Below, piece after piece: positions 21,364-33,843 of a stretch of DNA of 64,000 nucleotides. Below the pieces are notes generated by a model. That model made no database searches. It saw only the letters and a list, made by a program, of their open reading frames with translations, and was not told the origin of the DNA. The DNA is from Rapana venosa. Its lineage: Eukaryota > Mollusca > Gastropoda > Neogastropoda > Muricidae. The position numbers and the translations under genes are program-made. The stretch covers positions 71,220,000-71,283,999 of the forward strand of contig CM054141.1 of NCBI GenBank assembly GCA_028751875.1, read 5' to 3'. Positions within the stretch are counted from its first letter, which is position 1. Each line of letters starts with the position of its first letter.

Positions 21364-22766
21364 GACAATTGTGTGTGTGCATGACAAGTTATCAAGCTGA
21401 AATTCTGTCACAAGCTAGGTATGTTTTTTACTTGCATTTAGGCCGCTAGTTTATGTCGGGTAACCAATGTCTTGTCATTGTCACCTGATTTGATCACCAA
21501 TCAAGGTTAAAAAATATTTGGTATATATGATAAAACAGCAAATCCTGCATGATTTGCCAATAGTTCATGCATGTTAGTGTTGAATATGGAAGTGATACCC
21601 AGCTGATGTGTTTAACAATGGTTATGTGCATAGTACGTCAAGGATGTGTCACACAATGTCACATAGCACCTGTTGTTTTATGGTAAGTCTCGAGGTAGCA
21701 GAAGTTATGTTTTAACATTCTTTCTTTTGAAAACAAAGTAATATGCAATCACATGTGGCCTTTTCTGCAGTTTATATCTGTGTGTGCTGACCACGTGGTT
21801 TGTAGTGTAAAGAAGTGTATTATTGTCATGACTGTCACACTTCACCAGTGTCACACGCACAGGTGTGTGTGCACATTCGAAACAACACAGATCTTCTGTA
21901 ACCCTACAAAATTTTAATGTTGGTAGTCTCTAAAATGTCGTTTAGTGGTGGCACAGGGTCCACATCACAAAAAAAGCACAAATTAGGGTGTGTGTGTGTG
22001 TAGGGGGGGGGGGGGTTGTCACCCATTGCTATCACCTGTCATAACCTTGGCAGACCTGAGACCTATTTTATTGTCCTTCTTGCTATTTTTCATTATTGGC
22101 AATATCTGTTCTTTTCTGCCATTGCTAGTTTCAAGCAACTAATAAGTGTAGGGCTAATAATGAGGAAAACAGGTCAAAAGGCATCGTTTTCAGGCGTCTA
22201 TGCCCGCGGAAAGCCAGCGAGGTCTAATTTCTCCACTGTCATGTGGTTGTTTGCAGATTGTGCCCTGTAGATTACTTTATTTTCAGGCTCACTCTTCTCC
22301 CTAACTCGCAGGAATTTTCCTCCTTTCTCTTCCTCGTAAGCATTTAATTTCGGACTCACTTAACATTTCTCGTTCATATGATTCTACTTCCAGACAATAA
22401 CATTTCAATTTATCGTCTCGATATCAGATGATGCGGTTCTGCTACGAAGAAACGCCTATTTTTTTCCGCCACGCTGCACCATTTGAAAAGGTTCGGTCGC
22501 TGGCTAGTTATTTTCTTCATTCCCTCCCCACTACACGCTGTTAGTGGTCTAAATTTATCACTGGAACTCTCTGATTACCCTCCCAGCATTCCGCCCCACA
22601 ATATTTTCTGACAGATAGTTGTTATAATACCACGAGATCTGTGTTGTGATGGAAAAGTACTGCCCTCGTGGGCAGCACCAATTGTCTGGCTGCGGTCGTA
22701 TTGAAATCTAGCTGCAGCTACCGTTACTGTCGGCTGCGGCGGAATCGGGGACAAGAGGGTTTTTGT

Positions 22767-23443
22767 TTAAACTTCAGTACAAACTAGATAGTGCTTTCTT
22801 AACTTCAGTACAAAATAGTCTGTACTTAAAACTAGACTACAACTTAGTAGTACTTAAACTTTCTCTACAACTATTCAGTATACTTCCTTAAACTTCAGTA
22901 CAACTAGTCAGTACTTTTTTAACTTTCAGTACAACTAGACAGGTCTTTCTTAATTCAGTACAACTAGTCAATACTTAAATAAAACTTCAGTAAAATAGTC
23001 GTACTTAAACTTTACTACAACTAGTCAGTACTTAAACTTCACTACAACTAGTCAGTACTTTCTTAAACTTCAGTACAACTAGTCAGTACTTTCTTAAACT
23101 TCAGTACAACTAGACAGTACTTTCTTAAACTTCAGTACAACTAGTCAAACTAGACAGTACTTTCTTAAACTTCAGTACAACTAGTCAATACTTAAACTTC
23201 AGTACAACTAGACAGTACTTTCTTAAACTTCAGTACAACCAGTCAGTGCTTTCTTAAACTTCAGTACAACTAGACAGTGCTTTCTTAAACTTCAGTACAA
23301 CTAGACAGTGCTTTCTTAAACTTCAGTACAACCAGACAGTACTTTCTTAAACTTCAGTACAACCAGTCAGTGCTTTCTTAAACTTCAGTACAACTAGACA
23401 GTGCTTTCTTAAACTTCAGTACTACTAGGACAGTACTTTCTTA
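22767..23443. repeat. 31-bp minisatellite, array 2 (copy B)
   Basis: Counterpart of 6,409-7,086. The stretch corresponding to 6,660-6,780 is more regular here, which is one of the clearest local differences between the two copies. Confidence 0.93.
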
Positions 23444-24825
23444 CCCTTGTGCTCGTTCCCGGAATATGCGGTAAAGGCGGGTTCGGTGTGTTTGCGGATA
23501 TGGATATTCCGGGGATGATCGTAGGTGATCGTAATTGAAAGCTTACTTTCGCTTTCAAAGGTTCAGCCAATGAATGTTAAGGCCGTTGTAGGACACAGAA
23601 TGGGGGTGAGGTTGTATGACACAAACAAGCAACAAAAGAATCTGATTGGGTTAAGAAGTGTGGGGGGTTTTTTTTCGGGCACCAGCTGAGATCGTCTTCA
23701 ACAAAAATGCGGCCAGCGTTTGCAACAGAATTTCTTCAAGCATTTTTCGAGCTGTCTTAGAAGGCTGGATTTTGGTTGAAATAAAACAATGAGTGAGACG
23801 ATGAGGTATGGATTGTGGGAATTATTTTTGAAAAACCGTGGTAAAAAATCGGGTCGCGATTGGACTGAATCGAGCGGTGCTGTTTTAGGGATGGACTTCT
23901 TCCCTACTCGGTGATTTCGACCATTCACAGATTGTTTTACTTTTATTTTGTTATGATCACACCGGCTTCGATATAGCTGTTGTTGAGTCAATTGCCTATG
24001 CAGCTGAAGTACTTTTGCTTCAAGGATATTAAGTGGATCTTTGTATTTTCGTCATAGAAAGCCACACTGCGCAATTCCATTCTGACGGTCGCGATGGCTT
24101 CGATCCTTTGCTGAAACTTTTCCGATATTTGGTGACCGATAAAGCGATACAAATTCCTTATTTTTTCAAAACTTATGTCAAGAAATAGTGTTTACCTAAT
24201 CATTTATTTTATTTATTTATTTTTTTTAAATTCTTTTATATCGAGGAAAATGGAATAAGCACTATGTGCTTTTTTAAATCCAGTCCCCATGTGTATGCGG
24301 TTTTGTCAATTCTGTCATCTGTTCCCACTGGCACACAATGGCCTTCTCTTACGAAAAGCAGAACAGGATTTAACGTGTGCACAAGATGTTCTGCGTGCGT
24401 TCGTACACGGGGCCTCGGTTTATAGTCTCTTTCCGAAGGACTTTTGGGTGATGAGTGGAAATTGTCTGCAACTGATGTCTTGACATTTATGCAACGCAGA
24501 ATCTTGGCTTATTCGTGTTTTAAAATCGATCTGGGGACCTGACGTGGAACAGTGAGTGGTTGTAGTGTGCACACGATTTTGGGGGGGGGGGTTTGGGGGG
24601 ATTTTTTTTAATAATCATAAACACTACACACTATTATAAAATTACATCATTTAAAAGCATATATTATCTGTTCGTTCAGTGATTTATTGCGAACACATTT
24701 AATCAGGTTTTGGTATATCAATATCATGGTGTTGTTTAGCCCACACCTGCTCCAAAACATGCTAGCCAATGTTAATTCAGCCAATAGAAGTGAGGCTTGT
24801 TGCTGTCTATTCAGCGCTACTAGGG
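23444..24825. mobile_element. Non-autonomous piggyBac-like element (copy B)
   Basis: Counterpart of 7,087-8,461. The right end keeps GCGCTACTAGGG followed by TTAA (24,826-24,829). The left end has changed to TTACCCTTGTGCTCG, so the TTAA and the outer inverted repeat are damaged. This shows the insertion predates the duplication. Confidence 0.75.
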
Positions 24826-24893
24826 TTAAACTTCAGTACAACTAGACAGTACTTTCTTAAATTTCAGTACAACTAGACAGTGCTTTCTTAAAC
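24826..24893. repeat. 31-bp minisatellite, remainder (copy B)
   Basis: Counterpart of 8,462-8,528. Confidence 0.9.
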
Positions 24894-25214
24894 AAATGGA
24901 TATGGGTATTTTGGAGACAATATTTCACACTGGATATTAAAAACAAAAAACCCAGGGCGGTTGCACTGTGATTATTAACTATGGGTATCCTGTAGGACAA
25001 ATTTCGCACTAGTTGCAGCAAAGAAGTTGTGCTGTGACTGATTTCTTGATTTATGTGGTATTACAGGAACAAAAAATTGTCACACTGGATAACAACAAAG
25101 TGTTGTGCTGTGATGATTCTGATTATCTATGGGTAATTTAAAGGACAAATTCACACTGGATAACAACCAAAGACGTTGTGCTTGTGCTGATTCTAATCTG
25201 TGTGCTGATTTCAA
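24894..25214. repeat. Degenerate tandem repeat of about 85 bp (copy B)
   Basis: Counterpart of 8,529-8,850 with a few indels. Confidence 0.75.
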
Positions 25215-25218
25215 ACAG

Positions 25219-25397
25219 ATAAAATTCAGAAGATATCAAGGATAGTACATGAAACGGGAACAGGTAGACGATGAGAGGAAGGGAGAAGATGTATGGAAAA
25301 CGTGTCTCAAGCACGCCATGGAAGAAGCAGGAAGTCTGGAAGTCGTGGTTGGGGAGCAATACACAGAAAGTGCCGCGGTGTCATGTGGGTGTGGAAG
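25219..25397 (+). CDS. Putative exon a of an RBR-like gene (copy B)
   Basis: Sequence, splice sites and frame slip are the same as in copy A (8,857-9,035). The donor GTAAGA begins at 25,398. Confidence 0.5.
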
Positions 25398-25523
25398 GTA
25401 AGATGGCAATTGGCAGTGGGTACAGTCTAGCCCACCCTTCCCCCTTAGCATGGGTCAGTGGTTCAGGATCACCTAAACTTGCTTTTTACAGGCAACCTTT
25501 GTACAGCTCTGTTTTGTAGTGTA

Positions 25524-26853
25524 GCCTGTAGAACTGTAGTTTGCTGTAGAGTTCTGTTTTACCTGCAGAACTGTAGTTTGCCTGTAGAACTCTGTTTTAC
25601 CTGTAGAACTGTAGTTTGACTGTAGAACTGTAGTTTTCCTGTAGAACTCTGTTTTACCTGTAGAACTGTAGTTTGCCTGTAGAACTGTGGTTTACCTGTA
25701 GAACTGAAGTTTGCCTGTAGAACTGTAGTTTTCCTGTAGAACTGCAGAACTGTAGTTTTCCTGTAGAACTTGTTTTCCCTGTAGAAATGTAGTTTTGCCT
25801 GTAGAAACTGTAGTTGTGCCTGCAGAACTGTAGTTTGCCTGTAGAACTGTGGTTTACCTGTAGAAACTGTAGTTTTCATGTAGAATCTGTTTTACCTGTA
25901 GAACTGTAGTATGCCTGTCGTGAACTTGTTTTACCTGTAGAACTGTAGTTGCCTGTAGGTACTGTGTTTACCTGTGAACTGTCGTTTGACTGTAGAAACT
26001 CTGTTTTACATGTAGAATGTGGTTTACCTGTAGAACTCTGTTTTACTGTAGAACTGTAGTTTGCCTGTAGAACTCTGTTTTACCTGTAGAACTGTGGTTT
26101 ACCTGTAGAACTGTAGTTTTCCTGTTGAACTGTGTTTTCCTGTAGAACTGTAGTTTTCTGTAGAACTGTGGGTTTAACCTGTAGAACTGTAGTTTGCCTG
26201 TAGAACTGTAATTTGCTGTAGAAAGTAGTTTGCCTGTAGAAAAACTGCGGAAACTGAAGTTTGCCTGTGACTGTTAGTTGCGTAGAACTGTAGTTAGCCT
26301 GTAGAATAGAACTGTAGGTTTTCCTGTAGAACTGTAGTTTTGCCTGTAGAAACTGTTGGTTTGCCTGTAGAACTGTAGTTTTTCATGTAGAACTGTAGTT
26401 TGCTCCTGTAGACTCTGTTTTAACTGTAGAATCTGTAGTTTAGTTTTCCTGTGAAACTCTGTTTTACCTGTATAACTGTAGTTTTCCTGTTGAACTGTAG
26501 TTTTCCTGTAGAACTGTTTGTAGTTTTGCCTGGTAGAACTAGTTTTCCTGTAGAACTGCAGAACTGTAGTTTGCCTGCAGAACTGTAGTTTGCCTGCAGA
26601 ACTGTAGTTTGACCTGTAGTTTGCCTGTAGAACTGTAGTTTGCCTGTAGAACTGTAGTTTGCCTGTAGAACTGTAGTTTTCCTGTAGAACTGCGGAACTG
26701 AAGTTTGCCTGTTAGAACTGCGGAACTGAAGTTTGCCTGTAGCACTGTAGTTTGCTGTAGAATTAGTTTTCCTGTAGAACTGCAGAACTGTAGTTTGCCT
26801 GCAGAACTGTAGAACTGTAGTTTTCCTGTAGAACTGCAGAACTGTAGTTTGCA
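25524..26853. repeat. 19-20-bp minisatellite (copy B)
   Basis: Counterpart of 9,163-10,495. Local differences lie mainly at 25,760-25,830 and 25,980-26,060. Confidence 0.95.
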
Positions 26854-27242
26854 GTAACCTGTATTGTTTGATGGTGAATACATTGGAAAAAAGTCTTTTT
26901 TTAACCTGAAAATTACATGAAAATTCTGACGCAATATTTCACATAGTATGCATAAAGTTTCTTGTCACTGAAAAACATTTTTATTTTTCTAAAAGGGTTT
27001 GTAATCAATACATGTTACTCTGTCAGGCCTGACAGTTGTTTCCCTTTACTTTTCCCTTGGAATACTACCTTTAGGGGTTAACGAAACAATTCACCCAAAG
27101 AGAAAAAGGTATTAAGAGTGATATGCCATGAAAGGTTCAGTGTTGATTCCAGGCTTGCGGGGCTGTTTGGGGGGATGGAATGAGTGGCAAAGTTCCTTCT
27201 TTGAAGTTTGTCTTTCATAGCAAGGTGTAAATTTAAAAGTCT

Positions 27243-27518
27243 CACGCTCAGGGTCGGAGCACTCGCTTTCCCCAGCCCAGTTAAGCAGCGTTGAGCTGGT
27301 TACCTTTTGGATGGGTGACGTTGTTGAGCGCCTTGGCTTTAGTACAGTTCCCCAGCAGTTCACCCAGTGTAAATGGGTACCTGCCCTCTTTTAGGGTCAG
27401 GAGGTAAAGCAGCTGAGGAGAGGAATGGGCGCCGCCCTCAATATGCTGGCCCTAGAGAAGTGAGGTCTCTGACGCCTCGCTCCCCTACGACCTTATAGGT
27501 TATGGGACCTTTTACTTT
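27243..27518 (+). mobile_element. 5S-rRNA-like SINE (copy B)
   Basis: Counterpart of 10,885-11,160, nearly identical apart from a few indels at about 27,431-27,450. Confidence 0.7.
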
Positions 27519-28228
27519 TTAATTGACACACAGAGTTGAACAATCCATGGTATCCCAGGTTCTTTGAAACAGTCTGGTCACACACAAAAATAGCCACAAA
27601 ATATTCAGGTATGATTTTTTAAAATAATGTCATAGCCAAAAGGGCACCTAATGATGCACAAATGTTGACACACAAACACCGTAACATAAAGGCAGGCACA
27701 TGACCTGCTGGTTGATCGACAGTGACTCCAATAAACAACATGAACTCACTGCTATTCTCAGCTAGTAGTCTGCAACCATGATGGTTTGAAGGGTGGTAGG
27801 TCAATGAATATTATAAATTAGATTAGAATGGGTATTCATGAAGGTGGTTTATGCGCCATTTTAAACGACAGAAACAGAAACTTGGTTGGGAACTTCTTGT
27901 CCAGAACATTTGTGTAGGATGGGGCCCTGATGGGGCTCTCCAGGAAATGATGGCCCAGGGGAAATAAAGGGAAAATTTCTACCTGTCAGTTCCAACATGA
28001 GTTTGACATTCATTCCATTTTCAACAGAGCTAAAACAGTTGCCACGCCAAAAATTGGTTGGTTCATATTTTTAAAAGATATGGCAATTGTCTTTTTCAGA
28101 CTCTTCCATGCTGGTGCCTCTATGATTGCACCTCCCATTTACACTTAACTTACTGTCAACGCTATAGTCATGATAATCATGGATATCACTGTAACACCTG
28201 TCTTTCTTTCTTTTTGCTTATCTATCAG

Positions 28229-28311
28229 GGGACTCCATGACAACGATTGGGATAGAAAGTGTGATGTAGAGAGGCAGAAGATAAAGCGACAACTTGACTT
28301 TGCTTTGATGG
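28229..28311 (+). CDS. Putative exon b (copy B)
   Basis: Identical to 11,871-11,953, including both splice borders and phase. Confidence 0.55.
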
Positions 28312-28549
28312 GTAGAGGGGGGGACTGCTTTTACCTTCAGTGTTTAATAGTAGCTTCGCGTACAACAAAGTGCTTCCTATTTTGCTCTCAGGTTTCTTTT
28401 GTTCTACTTGGTACATTCTGATGCTTTATTCTTGATTATATTTTTGGATTTAAAACACTGCAGCTTGTCTAGACCCCTTCTGCAGTGACAGTCTAGCCAG
28501 CTCCTGAACCCTAAGCGTTTCGGCGGTCAGGGCAAAACGGGATTATCAG

Positions 28550-28791
28550 TTCACTGTAATGTTCCTCTGAAGAGCCTGCGGTGTCAGTTCAATGTGACTG
28601 TTGCATGTATCGTACTGTAATGTTCCTCTGAAGAGGCCTGCGGTGTCAGGTTCAAATGACTGTTGCATGTTCGTACTGTAATGTTCCTTGAAGAGGCCTG
28701 CGGTGTCAGGTTCAATGTGATGTTGCATGTACGTATGTAAGTTCTCTGAAGATGCCTGCATTGTCAGGTTCAATGTGACTGTTGCATGTAT
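28550..28791. repeat. 63-bp tandem repeat, four copies (copy B)
   Basis: Counterpart of 12,192-12,441, with more single-base deletions than copy A. Confidence 0.92.
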
Positions 28792-28952
28792 CATAGATCC
28801 TACTCTGTCTCAAACTGATCCCTTGCATCCTTCAGCTTTTCAACTCTAATTTTGAAGCTTGAGGTCACCCTGTGTTGTGTGCACTGCCGTGTGTGTCTTG
28901 TGATTGGGATTGTAGCTTCAGGTCAGCTCTTTGCCCTTTCTATCCCTCCATG

Positions 28953-29258
28953 CCATGTTTTCCTTTTCCTGTCTGCATGTGTTTTCTCTCTATCAGAGCA
29001 GGGGGTTTTCTACAGAATTTTGCCTGGGACAACCCCCCATTTGCCATGGGTTCTTTTTCATGCACTGAATGGATGTTGCACGTGGGACTTTACTTTATCA
29101 TCTCATCTGAAAGACTAGCACCCAGAACACCACTCATGGTCTAGTGGATGGGGGAAAGTTTGGGCACAAAAAGGATCAAACTACCTGTACCTGTATAAAC
29201 CGGATTTTTTCTTTCTTGGCAGGTGCACGACCTCTAGACCACTGATCCATTGATGATT
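28953..29258 (-). mobile_element. tRNA-derived SINE, minus strand (copy B)
   Basis: Counterpart of 12,600-12,905. Confidence 0.6.
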
Positions 29259-29370
29259 CACATGGTCTAGAACAGGGTGTTGCCTTTACTTACATCTCAG
29301 TAAACATGAAACAAAGCAAGAGTTTTGGTGTGCATTGGTTTTTACTGGAAAAAACAAACAAACAACAAAA

Positions 29371-29415
29371 TAAGATGTGCGTATGCCAGAACTAAGGTAG
29401 TGGAAGCAATACAAG
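29371..29415 (+). CDS. Putative exon d (copy B)
   Basis: Same coding end and donor (gt at 29,416) as copy A. Upstream of the shared part the two copies differ by indels, so only the right border is secure. Confidence 0.35.
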
Positions 29416-29513
29416 GTGAGCTGGTTCCTGTTCTTTCCGTAGATCTTTATGCATCAGTGTCCACATGAGTTTTTTCAATGGTGGTGTGTTGTGTTGTGTC
29501 TTCGCTTGTGCAG

Positions 29514-29762
29514 AAAACGCGGGGGTGCAACTTGATGGACTTGTGCATATGTGGGGGCCAACTTTTGCTGGGGTGTGGCAAACAGCTGAAGGGTAAAAAT
29601 CCATACAAACACTTCAGTGAGAAAAACACTCCATGTTATATCAGACTGGACGTCGATTGGTTACTTGAACAAGAATTCTTTGACTATGAGGGCATGGAAG
29701 ATGAATTTGAAGATTATGATGAGGGAGAATATGAAGAAGATGGGCAGACTACTAATATTTGA
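29514..29762 (+). CDS. Putative RING2-like exon with acidic tail (copy B)
   Basis: It starts at a good acceptor (GTCTTCGCTTGTGCAG). The open frame gives KTRGCNLMDLCICGGQLLLG, then CGKQLKGKNPYKHFSEKNTP, 'CYIRLDVDWLLEQEFFDYEG' and a very acidic end before TGA. Gly-Cys-Asn-x-Met followed by Cys-x-Cys-Gly is the core of RBR RING2 domains, and a Tyr-x-His-Phe later is seen in RNF216-type ligases. Phase 1 from the preceding donor would instead give ENAG, and would enter the Cys-rich frame only if the G5 run at 29,521-29,525 were one base shorter. The acidic tail merges into GA-rich repeats, so its coding status is less sure. Confidence 0.5.
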   Translation, partial: KTRGCNLMDLCICGGQLLLGCGKQLKGKNPYKHFSEKNTPCYIRLDVDWLLEQEFFDYEGMEDEFEDYDEGEYEEDGQTTNI

Positions 29763-30430
29763 GGAATTCTTTGTACAGAATGGTAGGTGAGGAGGACACT
29801 ATGGACAGGAATAATATGTACAGAATGGTGGTGAGGAGGGACACTGTGGACAGGAATAATATGTACAGAATGGTGGTGAGGGAGGGACACTGTGGTTGGA
29901 ATTCTATGAACGAATTGGTGGTGAGGTGGGACACTGTGGACAGGGATACCTATGAACATAATGGTATTGGGGGGGGGGGGGGGATGGGGGGGACCCAATA
30001 GAGCTGTATTTGGGGGGACCCAGTGAACAAAATGGTATTTGGGAGGGACCCAGTGAACAAAACGGTATTTGGGAGGGACCCAGTGAACAAAATGGTGGTG
30101 AGGAGGGACACTGGCCAAAATGGCATTTGGGAGGGACACAGTGGACAGAATTCTGATCAGGAAGAATGCAATGCACAAAATTCTGGTTGGGAAGAATGCA
30201 ATGCACAAAATTCTAGTTGGGAAGAACGCAATGCACAAAATTCTGATTAGGAAGAATGCAATGGGCAAAAAGCTGGCAGGTAGGGATAGAATGGGCAGAT
30301 AGCTGGCAGGGAGGGATAGAATGGGCAGATAGCTGGCAGGGAGGGATAGAATGGGCAGATAGCTGGCAGGGAGGGATAGATTGGGCAGATAGCTGGCAGG
30401 GAGGGATAGAATGGGCAGATAGCTGGCAGG
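29763..30430. repeat. GA-rich minisatellite series, 45-bp then 30-bp units (copy B)
   Basis: Counterpart of 13,413-14,090 with cleaner 45-bp units and a full set of five 30-bp GCTGGCAGGGAGGGATAGAA units. One frame reads a perfect 10-residue repeat (GIEWADSWQG) here. Confidence 0.92.
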
Positions 30431-30550
30431 TGAGGGATTAGAATTGTAGAAGAGGACTGTTGGATTTGTGACATGATGGGCTTATGCAATATTTAAAAGT
30501 GCTCAGAGACACGTCTGATGCAGTGAGGATCACTATTTTTTTAAACAACT

Positions 30551-30695
30551 TCCAATGAGGAGGTATATTAAAGGGAAAAACTCAGTCAGGGGGAATATCA
30601 AAAAGAAAAATCCATTGAGGAAGGATATTAAAGAGAAAAACCCAGTGAGGAGGGATATTAAAGAGAAAAACCCAGTGAGGAAGGATATTAGAATA
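30551..30695. repeat. 30-bp A-rich minisatellite (copy B)
   Basis: Counterpart of 14,200-14,343, essentially identical. Confidence 0.9.
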
Positions 30696-30724
30696 ACGGT
30701 ATCCCTTACTTTTCTTTCTCCTAG

Positions 30725-30800
30725 TTCAGGAGTTTCAGAAAATCTTTGTTCTCGGGAAAATGGAATATTTCTTTTTGTGTTTTTCTCGACACTTCCTAAG
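30725..30800 (+). CDS. Putative exon e (copy B)
   Basis: Identical to 14,374-14,449, including both splice borders. Confidence 0.4.
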
Positions 30801-30888
30801 GTGAAGAAAGTACCGAAATGTGTGGCATAGTGTAACAGATGATTTGTGACACCAGTACATTGTCCGTTTTGACTTCTCTTCATGACAG

Positions 30889-30950
30889 GCAAAGAGAAAG
30901 CTGCCTCTTACCTTACATATCTATGTGAAGAATTTTTAACAAGAAGTTAA
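30889..30950 (+). CDS. Putative terminal exon f (copy B)
   Basis: Identical to 14,538-14,599, including the acceptor and TAA stop. Confidence 0.45.
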
Positions 30951-31379
30951 ATGTCTTGTGCCATTACCTAGGAAGAACAAGAATTTTGCCACAAAGATAT
31001 ATGTCTGGGTGTGGGAGAAGATAACATATAAGGGGTATGGTGTTAAGATAAACAGTATATATCTTTCTTGTTCTGTTTTTATGAGGTTGACAGTTTACAG
31101 ACTTATAGGCATCTATCTTTCTGTATTTGGCACCGTTTTTATGACTGTCATCGTGTAGTCTTTGGTTGAACATTTGGGATTGTTGAGTTCTCAGTAACTG
31201 ATGCATTTGAAAAAGTGTCACTGATAAAATGCTTTATGCCTCTGAGGATGGCTGGGTGGTGATCACCATCATGGTTTGATTGATTGATTGCGTGATCGGT
31301 TGATTGATTGATTGATTTCTTTGATACTCCACCTGTCCTGGTGTGACAAGGAATGAGTGAATGGCTTAGCTGTTTTTTT

Positions 31380-31842
31380 ATCATGGGGGTCTTGATTTGT
31401 GTAGTATGTAATCATGGGGTCTTGATTTGTGTAGTATTTATCATTGGGGGGTTTTTGATTTGTGTAGTATGTTTGTAATCATGGGGGTTTTGATTTGTGT
31501 AAGTATTTAATCTGGTCTTGAGTTGTGTAGTATGTTAATCATGGGGGTTTTGATTAGTGTAGTAATTTAATCATGGGAGTCTTGAGTTGTTAGTATTTAT
31601 CATGGGGTGTTCTTGATTTGTGTTAGTATTAGTATTTAATCATGGGAGTCTAGATTTGTGTAGTTTGTAAAATAAAAAAAAAAAAAAAAAAACCATGGGG
31701 TCTTGATTAGTGTAGGTATTTTATCTTTGGGAGTCTTGATTGTGTAGTATGTAATCATGGGGGTTTGATTTGTGTAGTATTTAATCATGGGAGTTTCTGT
31801 GTTGTGTAGTATTTAATCAGGGGTGTCTGATTGTGTAGTTTT
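31380..31842. repeat. 31-bp G/T-rich minisatellite (copy B)
   Basis: Counterpart of 15,028-15,492 with the same 19-A interruption. Confidence 0.93.
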
Positions 31843-32203
31843 CTATGATTTAGATTGAGTTTTCATTATCATCTTGGTGACATCCCAAAACCACATGAAT
31901 TTCTCTGTGAAATAATAAATTATTTTCCATTTGATTTTCAAGTTGAATTTGAATAGCTTTCATAGTTGCCAGGCTGACAGTATTTTAGTAATTGATTGAT
32001 TGATCTTTAAATTTGCTCAATGCATTCCATGGAAAAATAGAAAGAAAGAGTGGCAAATGGAAGAAATGTAAAAAAGAAAAAATAGAAAAGAAAGGGAAAA
32101 AAAAGAAACAGGACTTAAGTCTCCAAAACTTGAAACCAGTCCTGGTTTTTTCTGAGGAAAGTGGAAAAAGCTGTGTACCATTATGTTTCTAGCAAAGTGT
32201 ACA

Positions 32204-32367
32204 TTATGTGTTTGTATTGTTCTTCCTCAAGTATTGCTGCATGTGCACAATATGTGTTTGTGTTGTTCTTTCTCAAGTATTGCTGCATGTGTACAATATG
32301 TGTTTGTATTGTTCTTTCTCAAGTATTGCTGCATGTGCACAATATGTGTTTGTATTGTTCTTTCTCA
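32204..32367. repeat. 46-bp tandem repeat (copy B)
   Basis: Counterpart of 15,853-16,015. Confidence 0.93.
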
Positions 32368-33025
32368 GGAATCACTTTACCTGTGTGTTGTCTTATGACT
32401 TCATCATTCATGGGCATCTTGATCAGTATGCAACATTTTCTTGGTCAGGAGGGGATTTTTGTTATGGTGTTCATAATTATTGTGTCTCAGGTTTATTTAT
32501 AACAGACAGACTGTGACATGTTTGATTGGGTGATGAACACAAGTATGTGCCTCGAGCTATTCTCAACATTCCTACAAAAAGTGCTGATGTGTGTGTGATT
32601 GGCTGGCTGGCTGCCTTCCTTTCAGTGGGTTTTGGTTTGGTTTGGTTTACTTTGTTTTTATTTGGGGTTTTTGGGTGATGGTGGTCTTTTTTTGATTTGG
32701 GGGTTGTGTGTATTTTTGATAATGTCAGTAACTTAGCAGGACAGGAAGACACGATGAAAGATGTCAAACAGCATTTGAGTTTTGATATTGCATTCGTGAA
32801 TCGCCTTACTGTGCGGTTGATTAGGTTATATCACAGTTGGTTCATGCTTTGACCAGTGTATTTTATGACTGGTTGGTTTGATTATTTTTATTTGTTAAAA
32901 AATTATTTTTGTAAATGTATGTGCGCACTTTGTGTGTGTGCATGTAGTATGTGTGTTGTGTGTATGTAAGTGTGTGTATTTTTAATTTTGCAGTGTATTA
33001 TTTTATACCCAATGTCTTCATATTT

Positions 33026-33843
33026 AAAATGACATTGATGGAATAGCAGGAATCTGAAACAAGAGCTTGCCAGCTAACAGAACCCTGAATAAGGCTCCAA
33101 ACTTACGCATGGAATCGGCAGAGAAGACAAACTGATGACTAATTCACCAGCTGCATTAGCACTGATATCAGGGTTAATGACCAGAAGCTGGAAACAGTTT
33201 TCAAAGCTTCAAGTCACCTTGGGAGAGCATTTGTACAGACCAGGGGATCCAAGCCAAGAAGTAGTATGCAGGGCTGCACTGACAATAACAGCATTGTCAA
33301 AACAAAACACCATTGGAGAGATAAAAATATCTCATTTATCTCCAAGATCAGACTAATGCGCTTCCTTGTTCTTTTCCATATTTCTGTATGCCTTGTGATC
33401 ATGGGATTCCTGACTGCAGTTTTGGAGAGAAGAGTCAGGCAGTGGAGATGAGATGCTTTCGGGACTCCTTGGCATCTCTACAAAGACCACATAAGCAACG
33501 ACGAAAGCGTGCTTAACAGAATCCCAGCAAACTTGGACCCTATGAGAACCTTCTAACGATCGTGAAAAGCCCTAAACTTAAATTGGTATGGGGCATTATT
33601 GTCACAAGATCAAAGGGACTTGCATAGACAATTTCACAAGGCACTGTGGCAAGGAGAAGTAGAAGTGGCAGACAAGGAAGACCTGGGAGGATAACATCAG
33701 CGAATGGACAGGCCTAGAACCTCAACATAACCCTGAAAAAGGCCAGCAGAACAGAGAGAGGAATGGAGGGAACTGGTTGTTGAGTCTTTGAGGGTGCCCC
33801 CTCGGTCGTCAGACTACGGGACAGATAGATAGATAGATAGATT
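33026..33843 (+). mobile_element. RTE-type LINE, 5'-truncated 3' fragment (copy B)
   Basis: Counterpart of 16,672-17,486. The (ATAG)n tail is slightly longer and more regular here. Confidence 0.85.

Noticed and set aside
25559..26934. Minus-strand open frames rich in repeated FYRQTTVLQ-like words
   Set aside because: They are readings through the 19-20-bp minisatellite and change frame with each indel.
29478..29513. ATG start of a 94-codon gene at 29,478
   Set aside because: The ATG lies in the pyrimidine-rich tract before a splice acceptor. The reading before 29,514 is probably intron.
29714..30268. 184-codon minus-strand frame
   Set aside because: It lies wholly in 45/30-bp tandem repeats whose unit lengths are multiples of three, so long frames arise by themselves.
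30256..30441. Protein with perfect 10-residue repeat GIEWADSWQG
   Set aside because: It comes from identical 30-bp DNA repeats. Copy A breaks the frame and there are no splice or start signals.
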